From: Ferrimonas aestuarii
GTDB lineage: Bacteria > Pseudomonadota > Gammaproteobacteria > Enterobacterales > Shewanellaceae
Direction: 5' to 3'
Length of the DNA stretch: 64,000 nucleotides
Assembly (NCBI RefSeq): GCF_005116665.1
Contig: NZ_SWCJ01000005.1
Location: 62,001 to 126,000, forward strand
Shown: positions 7,359 to 16,715 of the stretch, in pieces
Numbering within the stretch: position 1 is the first letter of the stretch
Layout of the letters: each line of letters begins with the position of its first letter
The notes under the pieces: generated by a model
Databases searched by the model: none
The model's input: only the letters and a program-made list of their open reading frames with translations
What the model was told of the DNA's origin: nothing
Translations under genes and position numbers: made by a program

Positions 7359-7647
7359 AGTGTTTAAGTTAGACGTGGTCTACGCGCTGCCTGATTCCGC
7401 TACCGTGATTGCGGTGGAAGCGCAGGAGGGCGATACCATTGAACAGTTGGTTGAGCGCAGTGGCATTGTGCAGCGTCACCCAGAGATTGACCCAAAACAG
7501 AATAAAGTGGGCATCTTTAGTCGTCAGGTCAAATGGGACTATCAGATTCAAAAGGGCGATCGCATTGAGATCTATCGCCCTTTGATTGCCGACCCGAAAG
7601 AGGTGCGTAAGCGTCGAGCGGAGCAGGCAAAAGATAAGCGCAGTTAG
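7351..7647 (+). CDS. rnfH: RnfH family ubiquitin-fold protein
   Basis: A 98-residue protein with a beta-grasp (ubiquitin-like) fold, formerly UPF0125 or RatB. It starts at GTG 7351, inside the last codons of ratA, so it is translationally coupled. Recognisable parts are the IEVFKLDVVYALP start and the GDRIEIYRPLIADPKEVRKR end, which closes the domain. The role is not settled; the family name comes from an association with rnf operons in some species, but no rnf genes are here. A bidirectional terminator follows. Confidence 0.92.
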   Translation: MIEVFKLDVVYALPDSATVIAVEAQEGDTIEQLVERSGIVQRHPEIDPKQNKVGIFSRQVKWDYQIQKGDRIEIYRPLIADPKEVRKRRAEQAKDKRS

Positions 7648-7662
7648 TGGCGCCATTAGTAA

Positions 7663-7690
7663 TAAAAAAGCCGGCTAAGCCGGCTTTTTT
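7663..7690. terminator. Bidirectional terminator between rnfH and bamE
   Basis: AAAAAAGCCGGC and GCCGGCTTTTTT form a long stem around a 3-4 base loop. The A-run and T-run on opposite sides let it serve both the plus-strand rnfH transcript and the minus-strand bamE transcript. Confidence 0.85.
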
Positions 7691-7706
7691 GATCTTGCTT
7701 TCGGGA

Positions 7707-8078
7707 TTACTCGCCGGTGGTTTCCAGCGGAGTATTGAAATCTGCAGACAGCTCATAGTCGCCAGTAATCGAGGCAACTTTGCCCTGATCGAAATTAACG
7801 ATCAGTTGCTTGTTGGTGAGCTCGTTGGTGCGGCCACTTTTGAACTGGTAGACGTAATACCAAGTGTTATCAGCAAAAGAATCTCGAACCACTGGGCGAC
7901 CCAGAATGAACTCCACCTGCTCTTTGGTCATCTCAATCCGAAGTTTCTCAACTTGGTTTTGCTCGATAAAGTTACCCTGTGGGATGTCGATCTTGTACAC
8001 CATCTTTTCCAGTACAGAACATCCGCTTAGGGTCACAGCAGCGACCGCTGCCAGTAACAAATATTGTAATTGCTTCAT
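7707..8078 (-). CDS. bamE: Outer membrane assembly lipoprotein BamE
   Basis: A 123-residue lipoprotein (SmpA/OmlA family) of the BAM complex, which folds beta-barrel proteins into the outer membrane. The signal peptide ends in the lipobox LSGC with the lipidated cysteine at residue 20. The mature domain contains the family stretch YKIDIPQGNFIEQ and the MTKEQVEFILGRP helix near 50, followed by a WYYVYQF strand. It converges with rnfH across a shared terminator. Confidence 0.95.
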   Translation of the reverse strand: MKQLQYLLLAAVAAVTLSGCSVLEKMVYKIDIPQGNFIEQNQVEKLRIEMTKEQVEFILGRPVVRDSFADNTWYYVYQFKSGRTNELTNKQLIVNFDQGKVASITGDYELSADFNTPLETTGE

Positions 8079-8213
8079 GCTAATGAGTAGAGTCCCCTGT
8101 AATTTGGCCTAGATGATACCTCAGCCCTAGCGACCAATCCACTGGCGCTCTCTAATTGCCGACAGTAAATCTCGATACTCTGTTCAAGACTCAAATGCCT
8201 TGAAAAAGTTCCA

Positions 8214-8240
8214 TTAAAAAGGCCAGCGGATGCTGGCCTT
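8214..8240 (-). terminator. Terminator of the alcohol dehydrogenase gene
   Basis: AAGGCCAGC GGAT GCTGGCCTT forms a 9-bp stem, followed on the minus strand by a TTTTTAA tail. It lies just past the stop codon of the dehydrogenase. Confidence 0.8.
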
Positions 8241-8265
8241 AACTTAGTTAATCACATTTGGCGTG

Positions 8266-9417
8266 TTACAGAGCGCCTTTGAAGATTTCACAGATCTCTT
8301 CGTGAGTGGCTTGTTTAGGGTTAGTCAGGCCACAAGCGTCGTTCAGAGCATTGGTTGCCAGAGTCGGGATGTCTTCCTCTTTCACACCCAGCTCAGTCAG
8401 GTTGGCTGGGATACCGATGTCTTTAGACAGAGTGCGAATCGCATCCAGAGCGGCTTCAGCGCCTTGCTCGGCGGTCATGCCGCTGATGTCTACGCCCATG
8501 AACTTAGCGACTTGAGCCAGACGCTCTGGAACCACTTGGGCATTGTATGCCTGAACGTGTGGCAACAGAATCGCGTTACACACACCGTGTGGCAGGTCGT
8601 AGAAACCGCCCAACTGGTGCGCCATGGCGTGAACGTAACCTAGGCTGGCGTTGTTGAAGGCCATACCGGCTAGGAACTGAGCGTAAGCCATCTGGTCGCG
8701 AGCTTCGATGTTCTGGCCATCATTTACTGCGGTGCGCAGGTTGTCAGCGATCAAGGTAAAGGCTTTCTCAGCACATGCGTCGGTAATTGGGTTAGCCGCA
8801 ATAGACACGTAAGCTTCAACCGCGTGAGTCAGCGCATCCATGCCGGTTGCTGCAGTCAAGCTTTTTGGCTTGCCCAGCATCAAGGTTGGATCGTTCACAG
8901 ACAGCAGTGGTGTGGTGTTCTTGTCTACGATGGCCATCTTAATGTGACGCTCTTCATCGGTGATGATGCAGAAGCGAGTCATTTCAGAAGCGGTGCCAGC
9001 AGTGGTGTTGATCGCAACCAGAGGCAACTGAGGCTTAGGTGATTTGTCTACGCCTTCGTAGTCGCGGATGTCACCGCCATTGGCTGCAACTAGGGCGATG
9101 CCTTTTGCACAGTCGTGGGGGGAACCGCCACCTAGAGAGATAACGAAATCACACTGGTTCTCTTTCAGCAGAGCCAGACCGTCATTCACGTTACCTACGG
9201 TTGGGTTAGGCTGAGTACCATCAAAAATAACGGTCTCAAGTTTACGCTCGGCTAGCTTATCAACCACCTGAGAAACAACACCTACTTCAACTAGAACGCG
9301 GTCGGTAACTACCAAGGCGCGTTTGAAACCCAGTTGCTCAATGTCATCAATGGCGGCGTCTACAGCACCGGTGCCCAGAGTATTTACTGAAGGGATAAAA
9401 AACTTCGCTGCAGTCAT
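8266..9417 (-). CDS. Iron-containing alcohol dehydrogenase (group III, YiaY/AdhB type)
   Basis: A 383-residue NAD(P)-dependent dehydrogenase interconverting alcohols and aldehydes. The nucleotide-binding [11 protein letters not shown] is at 96-106. The metal ligands fit D194 and H198 (in [12 protein letters not shown]), H263 and H277 (in [16 protein letters not shown]). It is full length and close to E. coli YiaY and Zymomonas ADH II; the physiological substrate is not decided by sequence. The ribosome site AGGAGAAAG is strong. It is a single-gene unit, with three stacked palindromes upstream (9440-9522) suggesting dedicated control. Confidence 0.92.
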   Translation of the reverse strand: MTAAKFFIPSVNTLGTGAVDAAIDDIEQLGFKRALVVTDRVLVEVGVVSQVVDKLAERKLETVIFDGTQPNPTVGNVNDGLALLKENQCDFVISLGGGSPHDCAKGIALVAANGGDIRDYEGVDKSPKPQLPLVAINTTAGTASEMTRFCIITDEERHIKMAIVDKNTTPLLSVNDPTLMLGKPKSLTAATGMDALTHAVEAYVSIAANPITDACAEKAFTLIADNLRTAVNDGQNIEARDQMAYAQFLAGMAFNNASLGYVHAMAHQLGGFYDLPHGVCNAILLPHVQAYNAQVVPERLAQVAKFMGVDISGMTAEQGAEAALDAIRTLSKDIGIPANLTELGVKEEDIPTLATNALNDACGLTNPKQATHEEICEIFKGAL

Positions 9418-9439
9418 GGGCTTTCTCCTTAAATAGAAA

Positions 9440-9522
9440 TTAAATTCTGAAACTGAATTTAAAATAGATCTAACAAATCAAAAATTGTGTGAACTCTGCA
9501 CACTTTTCGTAATTAAATTACG
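9440..9522 (-). promoter_or_regulatory. Stacked palindromes upstream of the alcohol dehydrogenase (candidate operators)
   Basis: Three inverted repeats lie within 83 bp of the start side: 8-bp arms at 9440-9462, 5-bp arms at 9487-9503 and 6-bp arms at 9508-9522. The middle one resembles a CRP site (TGTGA, then GCACA) but the spacing is one base short. No regulator gene is adjacent. Confidence 0.35.
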
Positions 9523-9684
9523 GGAAATTACCTTAACTGTACCTGGGTCAAAGACTGGGGAATTTGGTGAACTTGTTAACAAATGGCTTTCGAATGAGAC
9601 TAGTAACAACCTTTTTGGTGCGATTTTTTGTGCGCCGACCCACGCAAAGGCTATAAAAACAACAGCTTGAGTTTGACTTGCACA

Positions 9685-9712
9685 ATAAAAAGGGCGCCTT
9701 ACTCGGCGCCCT
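9685..9712 (-). terminator. Terminator of recN
   Basis: Stem AGGGCGCC/GGCGCCCT with a six-base loop is followed on the minus strand by TTTTTATTG. It lies about 40 bp beyond the recN stop codon. Confidence 0.82.
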
Positions 9713-9750
9713 CTAAGCTTAAAACCTGCGTTAGTTATTGTCTTTTATGG

Positions 9751-11412
9751 CTAATTTATCAGCAATTCTTTGGCGTTGGCTCGGGTAATGTCGGTAATGA
9801 TGTCGCCCCCTAGTAACCGGGCCAGTTCATCCAAACGCGCTTCTTGGTTGAGTGCGATCATCTGGGTTTCTGTCTGTTTGCCTTTGCTGGTCTTACTTAC
9901 AAACATCTGCTGGTGACCATTACCGGCGACTTGAGGTAGGTGGGTCACGCAGAATACCTGAGTGGCTTCCCCTAGCATGCGCAGCATTCGGCCTACGACC
10001 GCGGCGGTTGGGCCTGAAATACCCACGTCCACCTCATCAAAGATCAGCGTTGGTGTTGAGCATTTCTCGGCGGTAATCACTTGAATGGCCAAGCTGATTC
10101 GCGACAGTTCCCCGCCCGAGGCCACTTTACCTAGGGCTTGCAGAGGCTGACCTGGGTTTGTGGACACGGTGAACTGCAGTCGATCGCCACCATTGGGGGA
10201 GAGGCTGTCAGGGTTGAATTCGTTACTTATCTCAAATTTTGCATGGGGCAGAGCCAGTTGCCGCAGGTTGGCGGTGACCTTTTTCTCCAGTTCTTTGCTG
10301 TAGCGTTGACGGCTTTTACTGAGTTTCTGGGCGGCGGTGAGGTACTGCTGTTTGGCCTGCTCGAGTTCGTCAGCCAGCTCAGATTGGCGTTGATTGTTAG
10401 CACTAATGCCGGTGAGCTCTTGCGCCAGTTGTTGGTGTAGCTCGGCAAGATCTGCGGCTTTAACCTGATGCTTACGAGCCAAAGTCATCGCTTTGGACAT
10501 TCGCTGTTCCAGCTCGTTAAAGCGCTCAGGATCCATCTCTAAGCTCTGGTGGTAGTTGGCCAGCTCTGATGCGCCCTCTTGAATTTGAATAAGCCCTTCG
10601 TGCAGCATCGCCAGAGTCGGTGCTAAGGCTTCGTCATCGGCGCCTAAACTTTCCACTTCACTGATGGCTTGCTGCAGCAGTGACAGGGCATTGGCTTCCT
10701 CCCCTTCGCTAAGCAGATAGCTGGCCCGTTGGCTCTGCTCCATTAAGGTGGTGCAGTTAGCCAAACGCTTGTGCTCCGCTTCAATCTGCTCAAACTCGCC
10801 CGGCTCTAGAGCAAACTCATCCAACTCCTGTACCTGATACTCCAATAGCTGTTTACGGGCTTGCTGCTGAAGCTGCAGCTCTTCCAGTTGCTTCAGTTCA
10901 TTGGCCAGCTGTTTCCAGTGTTGGTAACTGCGGCCGCAGTTATTCAGCAGATTCTTGTGACTGGCGTATTGGTCGATCAATTGCAACTGAGTGGTGCTTT
11001 GCAACAGCCCTTGATGGGCGTGTTGCCCATGAATGGTCAGCAGCGTCTGCCCCAGCTGTTTGAGTTGAGTCAGGGGAACCGGATGGCCGTTGATCCATGC
11101 TTTAGAGCGGCCTTCGGCGCTGATGCTGCGGCGTAAAATGCACTCTTCGTTTTCGTACAGGTCGTTCTCTTTTAACCAGCTACGGGCAGCCTCAATGTTG
11201 CTGATCTCAAAGCAGGCGCTGATCTCGGCTCGTTCTGAGCCTGGGCGCACCATACTGGCTTCCCCTCGACTGCCTAGGCAGAGGGAGAGGGCATCAATGG
11301 CGATGGATTTACCGGCACCGGTTTCGCCGGTAATGGTGGTCATGCCGCCATGAAAATCCAGCTCGAGGAATTTAACGATGGCAAAATTTGAGACTGTCAG
11401 TTGAGTTAACAT
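9751..11412 (-). CDS. recN: DNA repair protein RecN
   Basis: A 553-residue SMC-like ATPase of double-strand break repair. The N-terminal ATPase half has Walker A GETGAGKS at 29-36. A long glutamine- and leucine-rich coiled coil fills about 150-370. The C-terminal half carries the ABC signature LGKVASGGELSRISLA and Walker B LIFDEVDVGI. RecN gathers broken ends and aids RecA-dependent recombination. A LexA box 26 bp upstream indicates SOS control, as in E. coli. In many relatives nadK is the immediate neighbour; here an SDR gene sits between them. Confidence 0.97.
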   Translation of the reverse strand: MLTQLTVSNFAIVKFLELDFHGGMTTITGETGAGKSIAIDALSLCLGSRGEASMVRPGSERAEISACFEISNIEAARSWLKENDLYENEECILRRSISAEGRSKAWINGHPVPLTQLKQLGQTLLTIHGQHAHQGLLQSTTQLQLIDQYASHKNLLNNCGRSYQHWKQLANELKQLEELQLQQQARKQLLEYQVQELDEFALEPGEFEQIEAEHKRLANCTTLMEQSQRASYLLSEGEEANALSLLQQAISEVESLGADDEALAPTLAMLHEGLIQIQEGASELANYHQSLEMDPERFNELEQRMSKAMTLARKHQVKAADLAELHQQLAQELTGISANNQRQSELADELEQAKQQYLTAAQKLSKSRQRYSKELEKKVTANLRQLALPHAKFEISNEFNPDSLSPNGGDRLQFTVSTNPGQPLQALGKVASGGELSRISLAIQVITAEKCSTPTLIFDEVDVGISGPTAAVVGRMLRMLGEATQVFCVTHLPQVAGNGHQQMFVSKTSKGKQTETQMIALNQEARLDELARLLGGDIITDITRANAKELLIN

Positions 11413-11437
11413 TATCCGTGACCTGTATGAATCGACA

Positions 11438-11457
11438 TACTGTATGGGTAAACAGTA
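11438..11457 (-). promoter_or_regulatory. LexA (SOS) box upstream of recN
   Basis: TACTGTATGGGTAAACAGTA matches the gammaproteobacterial LexA operator (CTGT-N8-ACAG) with both outer TA pairs. It ends 26 bp from the recN start. An overlapping weaker half-match, CTGTATGAATCGACAT (11423-11438), may be a second site, as multiple boxes are known at recN elsewhere. Confidence 0.85.
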
Positions 11458-11656
11458 TATGCGATTTTATTGTTCAGTAAAGCATCAGATAGCAAATTTG
11501 TGCGTACTCTCTATAGAGCGGCACAGGCACTAGAGATTTCAACCAGTAACGTAGGCGGTTATCGTAGTCGCTACGTTGTCGTGGAGGAATTCAAGCAGGA
11601 TCAGTCATCTGTCCTAGGCTTGTAGTCAGGAAAATTGTTGGCGACGAGGTTTCACT

Positions 11657-12349
11657 ATGTTGGCAGTGGTTACAGGCAGTAATCGGGGGCTTGGGTGGCA
11701 CGTGGCGCACCAGTTGGCGGAGAAGGGATACCATGTGATTGCAGCAGCGAGGCAGCATCATCAAGCCCTCGAGGTGGCGCGCTCTATTCGGCAGCAAGGA
11801 GGCGATGCCAGCCCGTTTGCGCTGGATGTGGCCAACGGCGAGCAGATCATTGAGCTGGCCTCTTGGATCACCGAGCTGTTCGGGGGCGTTGAGGTGTTGG
11901 TAAATAACGCAGGCATCTTCGTGGATCAGGGGCAGTCGCTCACCGATATCGAACTTGAAGCGTGGAACAACACTTTAGCGGTGAATCTGACCGGTGCCAT
12001 GCTGATGTGCAAATACATGTTGCCCTTGATGCGAAGCGGCGGTTATGGCCGCATTGTCAATGTGTCCTCTGGCTACGGCAGTCTGCAGGAAAGTGGCGGC
12101 CTACAGGCCGCGTATCGAGTGTCTAAAGCGGGCATGAATGGGTTGACTCGAGTGTTGGCTGCTGAGGTTGAGGGCGACAACATTAAGGTGAATTCGGTAT
12201 GCCCAGGATGGGTGCGCACCGACATGGGCGGGAGCGAGGCCAGTCGTGACCCCGCAGAGTCAGCCCAGTGGATCACGTGGGCCGCCACCTTGGATGATGA
12301 TGGCCCCAATGGCGAGTTTCTTAGAGACGGTAAGCCAATCCCGCTTTAG
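11657..12349 (+). CDS. SDR family oxidoreductase (carbonyl-reductase-like)
   Basis: A 230-residue short-chain dehydrogenase/reductase. The cofactor motif TGSNRGLG is at 6-13 and NNAG at 83-86. The catalytic residues are Ser near 138 and the YxxxK pair Y153/K157. The SNRG variant and the order of motifs recall carbonyl reductase-like SDRs that use NADPH. The C-terminus ends [17 protein letters not shown] site seven bases upstream supports ATG 11657. Its stop overlaps that of convergent nadK by 4 bp. The substrate is unknown. Confidence 0.85.
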   Translation: MLAVVTGSNRGLGWHVAHQLAEKGYHVIAAARQHHQALEVARSIRQQGGDASPFALDVANGEQIIELASWITELFGGVEVLVNNAGIFVDQGQSLTDIELEAWNNTLAVNLTGAMLMCKYMLPLMRSGGYGRIVNVSSGYGSLQESGGLQAAYRVSKAGMNGLTRVLAAEVEGDNIKVNSVCPGWVRTDMGGSEASRDPAESAQWITWAATLDDDGPNGEFLRDGKPIPL

Positions 12350-13230
12350 AACAGCTTACTGCCCCAGTCGAGCTTGCTTCGCAGCACTTCGAAGTAGTTG
12401 TAGCCTTTAGGGTGGATCAGGCGCAGGTTGTAGGGGGACTTATAGATGCGAATCTCGTCTCCCGGCAAGCAGGCTAGGGTGACTTGACTGTCGCAGCTTA
12501 TCTCCAGCTCTGGTGAGGTGGAGTTGCAGGAAGCCCGCAGGGTGATTTCGCTGTCGCCGTCGACCACAATGGGTCGGCAAGACAGGGTGTGAGGAAACAT
12601 TGGCACCAGAATGTTGGCATTGAGGTTTGGCGTTAAGATGGCGCCACCGGCCGACAGCGAATACGCAGTGGAGCCCGTAGGCGTGGCCACAATCATGCCG
12701 TCCGCTCGCTGGCTGTACATAAACTTGCCATCGATGTAGACCTCAAAGTCGATCATGTGCGCCACTTTACCGGCGTGCAGCACCGCTTCGTTAACCGCCA
12801 CATTATGGCTTTTCAACTCGCCGTGACGATGCACCTCGGTGCGCAGTAGATATCGGCGCTCCGTTTCGTACTCGCCATCCAGCACTTTTTTCAAGCTGGT
12901 CTCATATTCATCTGGGTCGATGTCGGTCAAAAAGCCTAGGTTACCTCGGTTAACCCCGATAACCGCGATGTCAAAGCGTGCCAACACGCGAGCGGCCCCC
13001 AACATGTTACCGTCACCGCCCACCACAATGGCGAGGTCACAGCGCTTGCCGATGTCTTGAAGATCAACGGCTTCCGCTTTGGTGCAGCCTAACTCCTTGG
13101 CGATCCCTTTTTCGATCAGCACTTCAAATCCCTGTTTGTCCAACCAATAGAACAGTTGGGCAAGGGTTTGATTGGCGCCTTCATGACGAGGTTTGCCAAT
13201 CAGGCCGATAGTAGAAAATGGCTTTTGCAT
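12346..13230 (-). CDS. nadK: NAD kinase
   Basis: A 294-residue ATP-dependent enzyme that phosphorylates NAD to NADP. The family motifs are all present: GGDGNMLG at 71-78, the NE pair at 147-148 and [14 protein letters not shown] near 183-196, followed by the conserved strand containing IVVDGDSEI. Length matches E. coli (292). It lies upstream of grpE in divergent orientation, the common grpE/nadK arrangement. Confidence 0.97.
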   Translation of the reverse strand: MQKPFSTIGLIGKPRHEGANQTLAQLFYWLDKQGFEVLIEKGIAKELGCTKAEAVDLQDIGKRCDLAIVVGGDGNMLGAARVLARFDIAVIGVNRGNLGFLTDIDPDEYETSLKKVLDGEYETERRYLLRTEVHRHGELKSHNVAVNEAVLHAGKVAHMIDFEVYIDGKFMYSQRADGMIVATPTGSTAYSLSAGGAILTPNLNANILVPMFPHTLSCRPIVVDGDSEITLRASCNSTSPELEISCDSQVTLACLPGDEIRIYKSPYNLRLIHPKGYNYFEVLRSKLDWGSKLF

Positions 13231-13329
13231 GGTGATTCCATAGTGGGCGACGCGCAGATTGCGCCAGTTTTAACGTCAAGGAGAGCCAAGCGAGAATGGT
13301 AATCGACGCGAAAAGCTTGAACCTGAGGC

Positions 13330-13357
13330 CTTGAAGTCATAAATTCTGTCCCCATAA
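13330..13357 (+). promoter_or_regulatory. Sigma-32-type heat-shock promoter of grpE
   Basis: CTTGAAG, a 13-bp spacer, then CCCCATAA match the heat-shock consensus CTTGAAA-N13/14-CCCCATNT closely. The grpE start codon lies about 46 bp further on. Confidence 0.82.
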
Positions 13358-13402
13358 TAGGCTCTGAGCCTTTGGGAATAAAGTATTTTAGCTGGAGTTA
13401 AA

Positions 13403-13993
13403 ATGAGCGACGAGCAGCAAAAAGTGGAACAACCTGAACAGGTTGACGTGGAACAGCAACAAGCTGAGGTTGAGCAGGATCCACAAGCCGCCCGTATTGA
13501 GGAGCTGGAACAACAACTGGCTGCGGCCAATGCCACAGTCGAAGAGCAGAAAGACAGCGTGGTTCGTGCTCACGCTGAAATGGAAAACGTTCGCCGTCGT
13601 AGCGCACAGGAAGTTGAGAAAGCTCGCAAGTTTGCTTTGGAAAAATTCGCAGGTGAACTTCTGCCGGTTATCGACAACTTGGAGCGTGCCCTACAGGTTG
13701 CTGACACCGACAACGAGGCGGTGAAGCCATTGGCGGAAGGCGTTGAGTTGACTCAAAAGAGCTTCTTAGCCAGCGTTGAGAAGTTTGGCATTAAAGAGAT
13801 TGACCCACAGGGCCAAGCCTTTAACCCAGACCAACATCAAGCCATGGGCATGCAGCCTAGTGACGAGTTCCCTGCCAATACCGTAATGGCGGTAATGCAG
13901 AAGGGCTATGAACTCAATGGTCGTCTACTGCGCCCAGCGATGGTGATGATCTCCAAAGGCTCTGAGCAGCCATCGGTAGATACCACCGCGTAA
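13403..13993 (+). CDS. grpE: Nucleotide exchange factor GrpE
   Basis: A 196-residue protein that releases ADP from DnaK. The acidic, glutamine-rich N-terminus (1-50) leads into the long dimerising coiled coil, with [12 protein letters not shown] near 54-65. The beta-wing domain follows, including FNPDQHQAM and [17 protein letters not shown]. It lies behind a sigma-32-type promoter. DnaK and DnaJ are encoded 3 kb further on in a separate unit rather than in one operon with it. A GGAG site sits 7 bp before the start. Confidence 0.97.
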   Translation: MSDEQQKVEQPEQVDVEQQQAEVEQDPQAARIEELEQQLAAANATVEEQKDSVVRAHAEMENVRRRSAQEVEKARKFALEKFAGELLPVIDNLERALQVADTDNEAVKPLAEGVELTQKSFLASVEKFGIKEIDPQGQAFNPDQHQAMGMQPSDEFPANTVMAVMQKGYELNGRLLRPAMVMISKGSEQPSVDTTA

Positions 13994-14011
13994 TGGTTAA
14001 AATTAAGCCGC

Positions 14012-14040
14012 AAAAAAAGCCGCATTATGCGGCTTTTTTT
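14012..14040 (+). terminator. Terminator of grpE
   Basis: AAAAAAAGCCGCA TTAT(G) TGCGGCTTTTTTT forms an 11-12 bp stem with a T-tail. It may also help end the minus-strand SDR transcript. Confidence 0.85.
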
Positions 14041-14087
14041 GATCTTAAGAGGCAGATGAAGGGAGCTCTGACTCTTTCGGATTCGGT

Positions 14088-14810
14088 TTAGGCTGGCTGA
14101 CGAGTAGTGGTCAGGGCAATCTCGCGAATGTGAACATTCTGAGGTTGGCCGTAGGCATATTCGATGGCGTTGGCCACATCTTGTGCCTTCAATACGCCGC
14201 CCATCTGCTCTTTCCAGTCGCCGTAGCCATCTTTGATGTCTTGACGAGTGGTGTGGCTTAGAAGTTCGGTTTCAACCGCTCCTGGGGAGATAACGATAAC
14301 GCGCACGTCGTCACCACAAACCTCTTCACGCAGAGTTTCGGACAGACCGTGAACCGCGAACTTGGTGCCACAGTAGGCAACGTGGTTCGGGAAGGTCTTA
14401 AAGCCAGCGATGGAGCTGATGTTGATGATGGTGCCGCACTTGCGCTCACGCATGCCCGCCAGAACCAGGTGGATGCCGTTCAGCAAACCTTTTACGTTTA
14501 CGTCCAGCATGGTGTTCCACTCAGCAGGGTCTTGAGTGTGCGCATCGCCCAGCAGCATCACGCCAGCGTTGTTGATCAGGCAATCCACTGGGCCAAATTT
14601 AGCTTCCGCTTCGGTGATTGCGCTTTCGAAAGTGGTGATGTCGGTAACGTCCACTTTACGGCACAGGGTGTTTGGCAGGTTCAGTGCTTCCAAACGATCA
14701 ACGCGACGGGCCAACAGCAGCAGAGGGTGACCTTTGGCAGACAAGGTGCGAGCCGCTGCTTCGCCGATACCTGAGCTGGCGCCGGTGATTACAACTAAAG
14801 GCTTAGACAT
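14088..14810 (-). CDS. SDR family NAD(P)-dependent oxidoreductase
   Basis: A 240-residue classical short-chain dehydrogenase. TGASSGIG is at 9-16 and NNAG at 80-83. The catalytic serine lies at about 132-133, with Y146 and K150 in the YCGTK motif. An ARRVDRL patch near 34-40, with arginines right after the second strand, suggests NADP preference. It resembles the serine / 3-hydroxy acid dehydrogenase group (YdfG-like), but the substrate is not certain. A LysR regulator gene is transcribed divergently 139 bp away and is the likely controller. Confidence 0.85.
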   Translation of the reverse strand: MSKPLVVITGASSGIGEAAARTLSAKGHPLLLLARRVDRLEALNLPNTLCRKVDVTDITTFESAITEAEAKFGPVDCLINNAGVMLLGDAHTQDPAEWNTMLDVNVKGLLNGIHLVLAGMRERKCGTIINISSIAGFKTFPNHVAYCGTKFAVHGLSETLREEVCGDDVRVIVISPGAVETELLSHTTRQDIKDGYGDWKEQMGGVLKAQDVANAIEYAYGQPQNVHIREIALTTTRQPA

Positions 14811-14949
14811 AATGGTTACTCCATAAAAACTGATATACAGGGTAGCAACGACGCTAGAAAAGCGTTGGCGTTTGCGATGGACGCTACTATAGTGGCGGCC
14901 TTTATAGTTCTAAAATACTAATTTTCTCTGTTAGACATAGGCTGAAGTT

Positions 14950-15789
14950 ATGGATGTACGATTACTCAAGTGTTTTGTGGCGGTGTTTGAGGAACGCTCT
15001 ATTACCAAAGCTGCCCAGCGGGTATTTGTGTCCCAGCCGTCACTGTCTTCCGCCATCAAACAGTTGGAGGCCGAACTGGGCGTGGCGCTGTTTGAGCGTC
15101 ATAAACGTGGGGTGAACCTAACCGACGAAGCCCATCAGCTTTACCCGCTGGCCCTGCAGAGCTTAGGTCAGATGGAGAAGATGGCCAGATTGTTTGCCCA
15201 TAAGGCATTAACGCTGCCTATTGCCCTTGGCAATTTCCATGATGTCAGCCCGTCGCTGTACGCTAAGTTTTTGGCCCACGCCAAAGCCGAAGACGCTGCA
15301 CTGTCTTTCGAACTGCTGGATCACGAAGATAAGCTCTGCCAAGCCCGTTTGACTCTGGATGTGTTTAAGAAAGAGGACGAGCTGTTTGTGCCGTTGTGGG
15401 AGGAGGACTACGTGTTGTGCGTGCCGAAAAATCATCCTCTGGCAACCAAAGACAAGGTGGGAATTGCTGAGCTCAATGATTTTAACTTCATCGAGTGCGT
15501 GGTGTGTGAGGCTCACCAACAGACCCTGAGCCTGCTGGCCAGCGAGGGCTTTGCGGTTAACATCGTTGCCAAAGCTCAGCACAAAACCCAAGTGAGGCAT
15601 CTGGTGAGCGCCGGAGTCGGCATCTCGTTTTTGCCTACCGGTGTGCTGGAAACCGCCGCCGATCTGGTTCAAGTGCGCTTGCAAGCGCCAAGAATGTTCC
15701 GCCGAATTGGTTTAACTTTGCCAGCGACCGACAGCACCAAAGCAGCACAGGCAGCGCTATTGGCTGCCTGTGCAAGTTGGAAAGGGTAA
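14950..15789 (+). CDS. LysR family transcriptional regulator
   Basis: A 279-residue regulator. The winged helix-turn-helix spans about residues 1-60, with the SITKAAQRVFVSQPSLSSAI core and the ELGVALFER wing. An effector-binding periplasmic-binding-protein-like domain fills 90-279. LysR proteins usually activate a divergent neighbour in response to a pathway metabolite, so the SDR at 14088-14810 is the probable target. The ligand cannot be deduced. Its end lies 11 bp from the convergent EamA transporter. Confidence 0.9.
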   Translation: MDVRLLKCFVAVFEERSITKAAQRVFVSQPSLSSAIKQLEAELGVALFERHKRGVNLTDEAHQLYPLALQSLGQMEKMARLFAHKALTLPIALGNFHDVSPSLYAKFLAHAKAEDAALSFELLDHEDKLCQARLTLDVFKKEDELFVPLWEEDYVLCVPKNHPLATKDKVGIAELNDFNFIECVVCEAHQQTLSLLASEGFAVNIVAKAQHKTQVRHLVSAGVGISFLPTGVLETAADLVQVRLQAPRMFRRIGLTLPATDSTKAAQAALLAACASWKG

Positions 15790-15800
15790 CGCAGAAACCT

Positions 15801-16715
15801 CTAAGCTTCGGGAGACAGGGCTGGCTTTTCTCGAAGTTTTGGCCCCAGCTGCTGGCACAGCAATCCCATCACAATCAGTGCCAGCCCCATAAAGGTGGCT
15901 TTTTCGATGGACTCGCCCACAAAGGTGCTGATGAAAAACAGCGACAGGAAAGGGGATAGGAACACCATGTTGGTTATGGGGGCGGTGCGCTCGGCGGATT
16001 TCATTGCCTTAAGCCACAGCACAAAGGTAAAGCCCATCTCAAATAGACCCACGTAGGCGGCGCCTAATAGCCCTTCTGGACTGGGTAGCACGAGTCCATC
16101 TCGATACCAGCTGGTAGCAAAGATAAACGGTAAGGCGATCATAAAGCTCAGTAGCAAACTGACGGTGGCATCGCCCTTGTCTTTGGTATTCACAATCCAG
16201 TACAGCGACCACAGCAGCGTTGAAAGCAGCGCCAAGCCATATCCTAAGTAACTGCCCACCTCGAAATCCATCAACCTGCCACCGGTGGCGATCACCACCA
16301 CGCCGCCATAGGCCAGCACCGCAGCGAGAATGTCCCAGCGTTTCAGCTTTTGCCCCAACATGGGAACGGCTAATAGGCTGAATAGAATCGCCCAGGTGTA
16401 ATTCAGTGGTTGGGCTTGCTGAGCGGGCAGCAGGTCATAACAGGCAAACAACACCAGATAGTAAAGGAAGGGGTTAAGCAGGCCGCTTTGCAGATACATC
16501 CACGGCGTGGCTTGGAATTGCAGCCACAGTTTGTGGGTTTTTCGTTGAGACACCACGATTATCCCCAGAGCAACACAGGAGACAATGGCCGCATACAGCA
16601 GCAGTTGGCTGGGGCTTAGGTGTTGCAAAGAGAGCTTAAAGGCGGTGGCGACCGTCGACCACGCCAATACCGCCCCCATGCCATACAGCATGGCACGGCG
16701 TTGATTCTTAACCAT
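15801..16715 (-). CDS. EamA/DMT family transporter
   Basis: A 304-residue membrane protein with about ten hydrophobic helices in two EamA repeats. The first begins MLYGMGAVLAWSTVATAFKL, and the second starts near residue 150 after a VIATGGRLMD loop. Family members export amino acids or other small metabolites or act as permeases; this one cannot be assigned a substrate. It converges with the LysR gene and runs away from dnaK, so it is probably a single-gene unit. Confidence 0.88.
   Translation of the reverse strand: MVKNQRRAMLYGMGAVLAWSTVATAFKLSLQHLSPSQLLLYAAIVSCVALGIIVVSQRKTHKLWLQFQATPWMYLQSGLLNPFLYYLVLFACYDLLPAQQAQPLNYTWAILFSLLAVPMLGQKLKRWDILAAVLAYGGVVVIATGGRLMDFEVGSYLGYGLALLSTLLWSLYWIVNTKDKGDATVSLLLSFMIALPFIFATSWYRDGLVLPSPEGLLGAAYVGLFEMGFTFVLWLKAMKSAERTAPITNMVFLSPFLSLFFISTFVGESIEKATFMGLALIVMGLLCQQLGPKLREKPALSPEA

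Larger units (their letters stand above)
9418..9750 (-). other. Intergenic control region of the alcohol dehydrogenase and end of recN
   Basis: There is no gene in these 333 bp. Next to the dehydrogenase start are the ribosome site, a palindrome TTAAATTC-7-GAATTTAA (9440-9462), a near-palindrome GTGTG-7-CACAC (9487-9503) and a perfect CGTAAT-TAA-ATTACG (9508-9522). The right end holds the recN terminator. The DNA between about 9530 and 9680 shows nothing further. Confidence 0.6.
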
